A stretch of DNA of 7,463 bases from an uncultured Acidimicrobiia bacterium (GTDB lineage Bacteria; Actinomycetota; Acidimicrobiia; Spongiisociales; Spongiisociaceae): positions 1 to 7,463 of the forward strand of contig CALCCX010000328.1 in assembly GCA_937900165.1 (NCBI GenBank), read 5' to 3'. A program made the translations under genes and the position numbers. Under the pieces are notes generated by a model. It was not told the DNA's origin. It worked only from the letters and a program-made list of their open reading frames with translations, and did not search any database. Positions 1-5,586 of the stretch are shown here, in pieces; the stretch's first letter is position 1; each line of letters opens with the position of its first letter.

Positions 1-42
1 GGCAAGGGTGATGTCTAGGGACTGTGGAGTTATTTTTGTTTT
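1..42. other. Unassigned flank left of a sequencing adapter (probable chimera)
   Basis: These 42 bases lie upstream of a complete sequencing adapter, so they cannot be assumed to be contiguous with the rest of the window. They are visibly T-rich at the right end, unlike the GC-rich DNA from 101 onward, and the frame used by the downstream partial gene meets a TAG stop at 16-18. No gene or motif is recognisable. The best reading is the end of another library fragment or a mis-joined read. Confidence 0.7.
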
Positions 43-100
43 AATGATACGGCGACCACCGAGATCTACACTCTTTCCCTACACGACGCTCTTCCGATCT
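43..100 (+). other. Illumina P5 / TruSeq universal adapter (vector-type contamination)
   Basis: The stretch begins AATGATACGGCGACCACC and ends GACGCTCTTCCGATCT. It matches the 58-nt Illumina P5 plus read-1 primer sequence end to end, with no index inserted between the two halves, as in single-index TruSeq-style libraries. It is synthetic DNA, not biology. The biological insert begins directly after the final GATCT, at 101. Anything inferred across this junction, including the upstream part of the gene ending at 285, is invalid. Confidence 0.99.
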
Positions 101-285
101 TCGACGGGATTTCGTCGGTGGCTACCGGTGACATCAACGGCGATGGCTGGTCTGACCTAGTGGTAGGTGTTGCTTCGCTGCCCCTCCCGGCCGGATCAGC
201 AATGTCAGGTGCCGGTGGAATCGCCGTGTGGCTGGGTCAGGCTGATGGCTCGCTCAAACCATGGCCAGGCGGCCTCATCCAATAG
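101..285 (+). CDS. FG-GAP repeat (integrin-alpha-like propeller) protein, C-terminal fragment
   Basis: Only about 60 C-terminal codons remain (first full codon at 103, TAG stop at 283-285); the 5' part is lost at the adapter junction. The fragment holds one calcium-binding FG-GAP/VCBS motif, GDINGDGWSDLVVG, whose D-x-N-x-D-G loop is typical of integrin-alpha-type beta-propeller blades. It then ends in VWLGQADGSLKPWPGGLIQ. That tail is almost identical to the end of the propeller protein at 2540-4540 (one residue differs), so the lost part was probably a paralogue with signal peptide, SLH-like repeats and propeller. That reconstruction is inference; only the last blade is visible. Role: presumed extracellular or cell-surface protein, ligand unknown. 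Confidence 0.85.
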
Positions 286-348
286 GTCGCCAACCCGTTT
301 GCACTATCCGCCCTTGAATTGACTACCGCCGCCCGGCCTATTTGGTGA

Positions 349-354
349 GAGGAG
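349..354 (+). promoter_or_regulatory. Shine-Dalgarno site for the gene at 361
   Basis: GAGGAG lies six bases before the ATG at 361. This strong site supports the upstream ATG over an internal TTG at 541, which would give a conventional short signal peptide but has no comparable ribosome binding site. Confidence 0.75.
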
Positions 355-360
355 CAAGAA

Positions 361-2397
361 ATGCCTAGAGAGGTCAGCGCCGCGTTGGAAGCACTGGCGG
401 ACGCCATGCTGAGACGCAACCGCTTCGCCCCCGAGGCGGAGCCGAGCGATCCGGAAGAGCCGCCCGCCCAAGGCGCAGTCACCAAGGATGCAGATCCTGA
501 TGGAGCTGGTGAGCCGGATTCTGGTAAGCCGCCCAAACGATTGCGCAAACGGGGAAGGGCCGTCGCCTTGCTGACCGTCCTGGCTTTGGCGACCCCGTCG
601 TCGCCGGCTTTTGCGGCCGACGGCGATCTGGTCCCTGGTTTCGCCAACAACGGGATCGCTGTGTTCGACAACGGCGCCGGAGACCAGAGGGCGGTTGAAA
701 TTCTCGTCAATGGCGACGATGAACCGTTCCTGGTCGGGACCGAGGAAGACGCCGTGATCGTGACGAAGCTGGGCCAGGACGGCTACGTCGACAAGACATT
801 CGGAGAGGAGGGCTTCTGGGTCCTGGACGGTCCGCTGGACTTGGGCGAGCCTTTCGAAAGTGCTTCCGCGTTGGCTGGGTCATTCGATCTGGATGGCAAT
901 ATCGTATTCGCTGGAGAGTTCCGTGACGGTTCGGTGAGTTCGATGTTGGTTGGGAGGGTGACATCTGCCGGTGAGCTTGATCCGCGGTTCGGCTCACAAG
1001 GTCTCGTCGTGGTTGAGGTTGGCGGAGAGGCGATCGCTACCGATGTGGTTGTTGACGAGTTCGGCCGAGTGGTTGTCACAGGTGTCCGGCTTGCCGCAGG
1101 CACGATCGACATCGTGGCTGTGCGCCTCCTTCCGTCAGGCCTTGTCGATCCGACATTCGGCCTCAATGGGATCGCAACCGTGCCAGGGATGACGCTGGAT
1201 CAGTTGGGACTTTCACCCGTCTTGGCCGTCGATAGTGAGGGCGGTGTCTTGCTGGCCGGCATCGCCACCGACTCGAGCGCCGACTCCGACACCGACTTTG
1301 CGCTGATGCGCCTCCACGAAGACGGGGAGCTTGATACGGGATTCGGCGTGGTGGTCACAGATCTCGGCGCGGGAAACAATGACTTCGTGGCCGGCATCGA
1401 CATCGCACCCGATGGCGATATCGTTGTCGTGGGCTTCAGCGAGTTCACAGACGGCAACCTATTTGACCGCCAGGAGATCGCCATTGTCAGGCACCGTCGA
1501 ACGGGTGTGCGTGACGCCGCCTTCTCAACGGACGGGCGCCTGCTCAGCCCTCTCACGGACATCTCTGGGGCGATGGCACTGAATATTGACGTAGCCGGAA
1601 GGATCACAGTGACTGGTGGGGGGTTCGATGGGACCGCACAGGTTGTTCTTACCGCCCGCTATCTCGCCGACGGCAGCCTCGACACTGGCTTTTCGGACGA
1701 CGGATGGGTCGTGACCGAGATTCAAGGTTCCGAGTCGGCTCTGGCCTCCGGGCTGGCCACGACAGCCAACGGTGACATCATTGTGGCGGGTTACGCTGAA
1801 TTCAACGGCGACGAGGATTTCCTGGCGATCCGGTACGAATCGGCACACGACCCTGTGCCTCGGGCCCCGATCGAATTCATCGACGACGACGGGTCGACAT
1901 TTGAGGCAGAAATCGAAGCACTCGCCGCAGCCGGAATCACGCTCGGCTGCAATCCACCGGCCAATGACCGATTCTGCCCGGCCGATCTCGTGACGCGGGG
2001 TCAGATGGCTGCGTTCCTGGTGCGCGGGTTGGGCTATCTCGATGACGGTGGTGGTGATCTCTTTTCGGACGATGATGGTTCTGTGTTCGAGTCGGATATC
2101 GACAAGCTCGGCACTGCCGGTGTGACCAATGGATGCGAGATCGGCCGATTCTGTCCCAATGACCCTGTGACCAGAGGTCAGATGGCCGCTTTCCTGGTCA
2201 GGGCCCTCGGATACACAGATGACGGTGGTGGTGATCTGTTTTCTGATGATGATGGTTCTGTGTTCGAGTCGGATATCGACAAGCTGGGCGCGGCTGGTGT
2301 CACCATGGGGTGTGACGTGGGCCATCGCTTCTGTCCGAATGACCCTGTGACCAGAGGTCAGATGGCCGCCTTTCTCGCCAGAGCGCTCGATCTATGA
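361..2397 (+). CDS. Secreted delta-60 repeat beta-propeller protein with three C-terminal SLH-like repeats
   Basis: The product is 678 residues. Residues 1-58 are an unusual acidic, Pro-rich extension. They are followed by a basic patch (KRLRKRGR, 59-66), a hydrophobic core (about 67-80) and a likely signal peptidase site after AFA at 83-85. Residues 90-490 contain seven copies of the D-x-x-F-G/S-x-x-G motif (near 92, 144, 207, 263, 325, 385 and 441), spaced about 52-63 residues apart. This is the signature of the delta-60 repeat family, predicted to form a seven-bladed propeller. Residues 506-678 are three SLH-like repeats of about 60 residues, each with F-x-D-D-D-G-S, a GC...FCP cysteine pair and VTRGQMAAFL. 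SLH domains commonly tether proteins to cell-wall polymers, so this protein is probably displayed on the cell surface. Ligand or activity is unknown. It sits between two FG-GAP paralogues on the same strand. Confidence 0.88.
   Translation: MPREVSAALEALADAMLRRNRFAPEAEPSDPEEPPAQGAVTKDADPDGAGEPDSGKPPKRLRKRGRAVALLTVLALATPSSPAFAADGDLVPGFANNGIAVFDNGAGDQRAVEILVNGDDEPFLVGTEEDAVIVTKLGQDGYVDKTFGEEGFWVLDGPLDLGEPFESASALAGSFDLDGNIVFAGEFRDGSVSSMLVGRVTSAGELDPRFGSQGLVVVEVGGEAIATDVVVDEFGRVVVTGVRLAAGTIDIVAVRLLPSGLVDPTFGLNGIATVPGMTLDQLGLSPVLAVDSEGGVLLAGIATDSSADSDTDFALMRLHEDGELDTGFGVVVTDLGAGNNDFVAGIDIAPDGDIVVVGFSEFTDGNLFDRQEIAIVRHRRTGVRDAAFSTDGRLLSPLTDISGAMALNIDVAGRITVTGGGFDGTAQVVLTARYLADGSLDTGFSDDGWVVTEIQGSESALASGLATTANGDIIVAGYAEFNGDEDFLAIRYESAHDPVPRAPIEFIDDDGSTFEAEIEALAAAGITLGCNPPANDRFCPADLVTRGQMAAFLVRGLGYLDDGGGDLFSDDDGSVFESDIDKLGTAGVTNGCEIGRFCPNDPVTRGQMAAFLVRALGYTDDGGGDLFSDDDGSVFESDIDKLGAAGVTMGCDVGHRFCPNDPVTRGQMAAFLARALDL
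1876..2394 (+). repeat. Three tandem SLH-like repeats (C-terminal, within the delta-60 gene)
   Basis: The units start at 1876, 2062 and 2239 (62, 59 and about 52 codons). Each encodes D-D-D-G-S, a helix ending at G-[IV]-T-x-G-C, F-C-P and V-T-R-G-Q-M-A-A-F-L. Units 2 and 3 are very similar in DNA: 2041-2112 and 2218-2289 match at 68 of 72 positions, and 2158-2189 and 2338-2369 are identical over 32 bases. This points to recent duplication or gene conversion. Unit 1 is more diverged and lacks the GGGDLF lead-in. Confidence 0.85.
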
Positions 2398-2539
2398 GCA
2401 TGCTGCGTCGGAATCGCGCTCGCCTGCCCCCATCATGGGCACAGCAAATATGGGGAGCCCCTACCGATGATTTTGGGGCCTGAGGGGAATACCTTCGAAT
2501 TGGGGCAGATGTTTGTCGAGCAGCGGGAGCGTGCCTGAG
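2398..2539. other. Intergenic spacer between the two propeller genes
   Basis: The spacer is 142 bp. Just after the stop codon a short inverted repeat (TGCCC at 2425-2429, GGGCA at 2437-2441) could form a weak hairpin, but no T-run follows, so it is not a convincing terminator. A second weak pairing is GCCCC (2457-2461) with GGGGC (2475-2479). No clear promoter hexamers were found. The two genes may be co-transcribed or the downstream one may have its own promoter here; the sequence does not decide. Confidence 0.4.
2525..2529 (+). promoter_or_regulatory. Probable Shine-Dalgarno site deciding the ATG at 2540
   Basis: GGGAG lies ten bases before the ATG at 2540. The frame is also open upstream to a TTG at 2513 and includes a GTG at 2531. 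The ATG is preferred because it gives a compact signal peptide beginning MRR with the hydrophobic core immediately after; the TTG start would add nine residues without an obvious function. Confidence 0.55.
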
Positions 2540-4540
2540 ATGCGCAGAGGTTATGGAATGGTGTATGTGGCGGTTCTGTTGCTGGTTGGGGGGTTGGTCG
2601 GTCCTGTGGGGGCGGCGGGCGACACGTTCGGCGACGATGACGGGTCGACCCATGAGGTGAATATCGAGCTGGTCGCAGACGCCGGGATCACCCAGGGTTG
2701 CGGTAACGGTTTGTTCTGTCCTGATGATCCGGTGACCAGGGGTCAGATGGCCTCATTTGTGGTCAGGGCGCTTGGCTATGTGGATGATGGTGGGGGCGAC
2801 CTCTTCAGCGACGATGACGGTTCGCCCCATGAGGCCAACATCGACCTGTTGGCGGGGGCGGGGGTCACTTTGGGTTGCGGTACTGGCCTGTTCTGTCCCG
2901 GTGACCCGGTCACCCGTGGTCAGATGGCGTCGTTTATCGCGAGGGCCTTTCACTACGACCAGGCATCGGCTTCGGATGATTATTTCAGCGATGATGACGG
3001 TTCGATCCATGAGGCGAATATCAATCTGTTGTTCGAGGCTGGGGTAACCCAGGGGTGTTCGACAGGCCCGACGTCGTTCTGTCCGAATGATCCGGTCACT
3101 AGAGGTCAGATGGCCTCGTTCTTGGCCAGGGCGCTGAAACTGCCGTGGCCCGCGGATCAGTCAGACGATCCGGATGTGCTGCCGGAGGGCGGAGACAGCC
3201 TAGGCAACGCAGTCGAAATCGGGGACTTCAACGGTGACGGGTGGGGAGACCTCGCTTTGGGTGATTGGCGTGAGGACGGCGATGAGGGTGGAGATGGGGG
3301 TGCGGTGCGAGTTATATACGGAACAGCGGGTGGACCGACTGGTCCGACCCAGTTCCTCAATGACCCCTCCTTTGGCAGAACGCCCCAGATCAACGCATTG
3401 TTCGGTCGACTGCTGGCGGTTGGCGATTTCGACGACGATGGCTATGACGATCTCGCAATAGCGGTCACCGACCCTGCCGGTGGCAACTTTTGGAGGGTCT
3501 TGTTGGCAGTCGGCGGCCCAAGCGGGCTTACCCCTAGCGACGAAATCTATGTCGTTCCTACCAACACATCCAACATTGATGCTTTGGTCGCGGGTCAGTT
3601 CGGCAATGGATCCGCCGATGATCTTGCAATCGGACTATCGCGCGCCACCGCGAACGGTGTCTTCAGCGCCGGTTTGGTCGAGGTGATCTACGGATCTCCC
3701 ACCGGCTTCTCCGCACCGGTCCAGTACCATCAGGACACCCCTGGTGTATCAGGCGTAGCGGAGTTCCAGGACCTGTTCGCTGCTTCCCTTGCAGCCGGCG
3801 ATTTGACCGGAGACGGGTTCGACGAGTTGGTGGTCGGCGTAGCGCTCGAGGACCTCAACACGGCCCTGGATGAAAACGACGTAGGCGTTATCCACGTGTT
3901 CTACGGCTCGGATTCGGGTCTAGAAGTAGACAGAGCCGGGTCGCCAGAGATCATTCATCAGGCGGATCTGGGCGCCGAAAACGAGGAAGGCGACAGGTTC
4001 GGAAGCTCCATTGTCATCGGAGACTTCACGGGAGACGGCATCGGCGATCTCATCGTCGGTGTGCCCGGTGAGGGCCTGGAGACACCAGTGGCCGTCTCCG
4101 GTCGTGGCAATGTGACCATTGTGCCAGGCGGAGCGAATGGACCGGTGGAGAGCGCTGCCTTCGACTTTGATTCAGTTGCAGGGGCGGAACAGCCGCTGGA
4201 CTCCAACGAACTTGGCAAACTGCTTGGGTTCGTGCCAGGTCAGCGGCCGGCCTTGGTCGTACCTCGCTCAGTTGCCAAGGATCCCGATGGAGGGGTGTTC
4301 TTACTCCGTCCTGACGCTTTGGAAGATCTGGAAACCGGACCGTTTGGCCTCGATTTCGACACCTACGACTCGATCGCGTCTGGCGATATCGATGGTGACG
4401 GAATCCTGGACCTTGCCATCGGTTCCACCGGCCTGGCGCTGGTTGACGACCCATCGGTGACCTTTGTCGGAGGCGTAGCCGTATGGCTGGGCCAGGCTGA
4501 CGGTTCATTCAAACCATGGCCAGGCGGCCTCATCCAGTAG
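2540..4540 (+). CDS. Secreted protein with three N-terminal SLH-like repeats and a seven-blade FG-GAP propeller
   Basis: From the ATG at 2540 the product is 666 residues. Residues 1-26 are a signal peptide (MRRGYG, hydrophobic core 8-20, cleavage near VGAA at 23-26). SLH-like repeats start at residues 30, 89 and 149 and carry DDDGSxHEaNI, GC...FCP cysteine pairs and VTRGQMASF. After a linker (about 201-218) come FG-GAP blades with D-x-[DN]-x-D-G calcium loops near residues 228, 296, 420, 494 and 615. A weaker blade near 353 has lost the metal-loop residues, and a degenerate one lies near 562, giving seven in all. This matches the integrin-alpha-type beta-propeller. It is probably a wall-bound surface protein; calcium binding is likely, and the partner is unknown. 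The tail VWLGQADGSFKPWPGGLIQ is shared with the truncated gene ending at 285. The domain order is the reverse of the neighbouring delta-60 protein, where the SLH-like repeats are C-terminal. Confidence 0.88.
   Translation: MRRGYGMVYVAVLLLVGGLVGPVGAAGDTFGDDDGSTHEVNIELVADAGITQGCGNGLFCPDDPVTRGQMASFVVRALGYVDDGGGDLFSDDDGSPHEANIDLLAGAGVTLGCGTGLFCPGDPVTRGQMASFIARAFHYDQASASDDYFSDDDGSIHEANINLLFEAGVTQGCSTGPTSFCPNDPVTRGQMASFLARALKLPWPADQSDDPDVLPEGGDSLGNAVEIGDFNGDGWGDLALGDWREDGDEGGDGGAVRVIYGTAGGPTGPTQFLNDPSFGRTPQINALFGRLLAVGDFDDDGYDDLAIAVTDPAGGNFWRVLLAVGGPSGLTPSDEIYVVPTNTSNIDALVAGQFGNGSADDLAIGLSRATANGVFSAGLVEVIYGSPTGFSAPVQYHQDTPGVSGVAEFQDLFAASLAAGDLTGDGFDELVVGVALEDLNTALDENDVGVIHVFYGSDSGLEVDRAGSPEIIHQADLGAENEEGDRFGSSIVIGDFTGDGIGDLIVGVPGEGLETPVAVSGRGNVTIVPGGANGPVESAAFDFDSVAGAEQPLDSNELGKLLGFVPGQRPALVVPRSVAKDPDGGVFLLRPDALEDLETGPFGLDFDTYDSIASGDIDGDGILDLAIGSTGLALVDDPSVTFVGGVAVWLGQADGSFKPWPGGLIQ
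2627..3142 (+). repeat. Three tandem SLH-like repeats (N-terminal, within the FG-GAP gene)
   Basis: The units start at 2627, 2804 and 2984 (59, 60 and about 53 codons). They have the same layout as the repeats at 1876-2394: F-[SG]-D-D-D-G-S, G-[IV]-T-x-G-C, F-C-P, V-T-R-G-Q-M-A-S-F. The constant difference is H-E in place of F-E after D-D-D-G-S-x and S in place of A before the final F. The two sets therefore have one origin but have each homogenised within their own gene. Unit 3 has three extra residues between its cysteines. Confidence 0.85.
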
Positions 4541-4676
4541 TGTCGCCGGCTCGTGACCTGCGTCGCAAGTCATGTACATATATCCCCGGCCCTCAACGCC
4601 CCTGGCGGCGGCCTCCGCCTCGGCAACGCTTCGCGTCGCCACGCATCTGGCGATGCGCCTGCGTTGTGCGTCCTTG

Positions 4677-4735
4677 CCAGAGACCCCGAGTCGCCGGTGA
4701 ATGTGGCAGGCCCGTCGGCGTTCTCGGGGCTCTGG
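4677..4735. repeat. Long imperfect inverted repeat (stem-loop)
   Basis: The arms at 4677-4696 and 4716-4735 pair as CCAGAG/CTCTGG, CCCCGAG/CTCGGGG and CGCCG/CGGCG, with a one-base bulge at 4683 and a small mismatch at 4691 against 4721-4722. That is about 18 base pairs around a 19-base loop. There is no T-run on either side, so it is not a classic intrinsic terminator. It could be a REP-like element, a structured RNA, or a transcription-end hairpin of the kind actinobacteria sometimes use without a U-tract. Confidence 0.65.
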
Positions 4736-4780
4736 GGGTCGCTATAGCGACCCAGGGAACCCTGGGTACAACCCAGGGTT
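4736..4780. repeat. Three overlapping perfect palindromes (alternative hairpins)
   Basis: GGGTCGCTATAGCGACCC (4736-4753) is an 18-bp perfect palindrome. It overlaps ACCCAGGG-AA-CCCTGGGT (4750-4767), whose right arm is also the left arm of AACCCTGGGT-ACA-ACCCAGGGTT (4758-4780; 10-bp stem, 3-base loop). As RNA or extruded DNA, neighbouring structures exclude each other. The function is unknown; an operator array, a REP-like element and a switch-like RNA are all possible. Confidence 0.75.
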
Positions 4781-4839
4781 CGGCGAAACTGTCGCCCGCG
4801 TCCGTAGGGTAAGTTTCGGGTTTGTTTACGTGAGATATT

Positions 4840-4849
4840 GAACATGTTC
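4840..4849. promoter_or_regulatory. Short perfect palindrome upstream of the DM13 gene (candidate operator)
   Basis: GAACATGTTC is a perfect 10-bp palindrome 46 bp before the ATG at 4896, in the least GC-rich part of the spacer. It resembles a LexA half-site pair (GAAC...GTTC), but the half-sites are two bases apart instead of four, so it should not be called an SOS box. A dimeric repressor site is possible; chance is also possible for a site this short. Confidence 0.3.
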
Positions 4850-4885
4850 GGGCACCTTTGCGTTGAGCCTGTGGAGACCGACTAC

Positions 4886-4890
4886 GGAGA
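4886..4890 (+). promoter_or_regulatory. Shine-Dalgarno site for the DM13 gene
   Basis: GGAGA lies five bases before the ATG at 4896. It fixes the start there rather than at the in-frame TTG at 4863, which would add eleven residues ahead of a charged N-terminus that already looks complete. Confidence 0.75.
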
Positions 4891-4895
4891 ACATC

Positions 4896-5573
4896 ATGGA
4901 TAAAGACACCCATAACGAAACGGCTACCGCGCCAAAACGCCCGATCTACAAGCGACGAGGATTTCAGGTGCTGGCAGGCATCGTTGGTGTGGTTGGCCTA
5001 GGGGTTGGGTGGTATCTCTTTTCGCCGCTCTTTCTCAACCGGACCGTCATAGAGGAGTTCCCAACCGCTGCGGCCGCGGTCGAGGCCCCGGAAACCACGG
5101 CGACGTCCGCCGAAACCACAGCGTCGGTTGCCTCAACCGGCGAGACCGTGACCTCAACCGAAGAGACGGCTACAGACTCAGCGGTGACAACCGAGGCAGC
5201 CTCCGGCGGGGATGCCTTCGAGCCGATCGCCCTGGCCCAAGGTGAATTCGAAGGCGCTAGCGACCGCTATGAGGGCAGTGGGACCGCCACCATCTATGAG
5301 CTCGAGGATGGGTCACGCGTTCTTCGTCTCGAGAACTTCGATGTCACCAATGGGCCGGCCCTTCGGGTAATCCTTTCTCCTGCCGCGGATCCAGAGAGCA
5401 GTGCAGAGTTGATGGGATCGGGCTACCTGAATCTTGGGGACCTGAAGGGCAATCGGGGGGACCAGAATTACGACATCCCGCCAGACGCGGTGCTACCAGA
5501 TGGTGAGTTCAGCATTGTCATCTACTGCGAACCCTTCAACGTCATATTCGCCACAGCAACGGTGTCCGCCTGA
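4896..5573 (+). CDS. Membrane-anchored DM13-domain protein
   Basis: The product is 225 residues. Residues 1-22 are polar and basic (KRPIYKRRG), followed by one transmembrane segment at about 24-46. Residues 57-105 form a low-complexity stalk rich in Thr, Ser, Ala and Glu, suited to crossing a cell wall. Residues 110-225 match the DM13 domain: G-E-F-E, Y-x-G-S-G-T-A-T-I-Y, V-L-R-L-E-N-F-x-V-x-N-G-P, G-x-L-K-G-N-x-G-x-Q-N-Y-x-I-P, and a final strand with the family's conserved cysteine (Cys211 in YCEPFNVIF). DM13 has been proposed to act in redox or electron transfer, often beside DOMON domains; no enzyme activity is established. The basic N-terminus predicts N-inside, domain-outside topology. 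No DOMON or other partner gene is adjacent; it stands alone after a 355-bp spacer, and its stop lies 13 bp from the stop of the opposing dehydrogenase gene. Confidence 0.87.
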   Translation: MDKDTHNETATAPKRPIYKRRGFQVLAGIVGVVGLGVGWYLFSPLFLNRTVIEEFPTAAAAVEAPETTATSAETTASVASTGETVTSTEETATDSAVTTEAASGGDAFEPIALAQGEFEGASDRYEGSGTATIYELEDGSRVLRLENFDVTNGPALRVILSPAADPESSAELMGSGYLNLGDLKGNRGDQNYDIPPDAVLPDGEFSIVIYCEPFNVIFATATVSA

Positions 5574-5586
5574 TGCCAGGGCCGAA

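Larger units (their letters stand above)
4541..4895. other. 355-bp non-coding region with clustered inverted repeats
   Basis: No convincing gene was found. Short open frames exist here, but they lack ribosome binding sites and recognisable protein features and read straight through the palindromes. The left part (4541-4676) is GC-rich with small hairpins, such as GGCGG/CCGCC at 4604-4619 and TCGCCA/TGGCGA at 4636-4653. The centre (4677-4780) holds strong inverted repeats, listed separately. The right part (4800-4895) is less GC-rich and should carry the promoter and leader of the DM13 gene, though no clear -10/-35 pair was found. Confidence 0.6.

Noticed and set aside
319..344. TTGACT (319-324) and TATTTG (339-344) as a promoter for the delta-60 gene
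   Set aside because: The spacing is only 14 bp, the -10 is weak, and the implied start would fall on the ribosome binding site. No better pair was found.
1525..2325. 266-codon open frame on the minus strand opposite the SLH-like repeats
   Set aside because: It is the shadow of the repetitive GC-rich coding strand: its own internal repeats mirror the SLH-like units, it has no recognisable domain, and the plus-strand frame has clear family motifs.
2425..2441. Intrinsic terminator after the delta-60 gene
   Set aside because: The stem is only five base pairs with a seven-base loop and no following T-run.
1876..3142. CRISPR-like or satellite array from the regular repeats of about 177 bp
   Set aside because: The repeats are in frame, vary mainly at synonymous sites, and encode a known type of surface-anchor domain; unit length and lack of short identical repeats with unique spacers rule out CRISPR.
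3222..4420. Dockerin/cellulosome interpretation of the D-x-D-x-D-G motifs
   Set aside because: Motif spacing is about 55-75 residues with G-D-F before and D-L-x-[IV]-G after each loop, which is FG-GAP/VCBS, not the paired 22-residue dockerin repeats.
4516..4845. Several overlapping short open frames on both strands in the spacer after the FG-GAP gene
   Set aside because: They overlap each other, lack ribosome binding sites, show no family features, and cross the palindrome cluster. GC-rich DNA readily leaves such frames open.
4840..4849. LexA/SOS box
   Set aside because: The half-sites GAAC and GTTC are separated by two bases, not the four of the Gram-positive SOS consensus, and no DNA-repair gene is adjacent.
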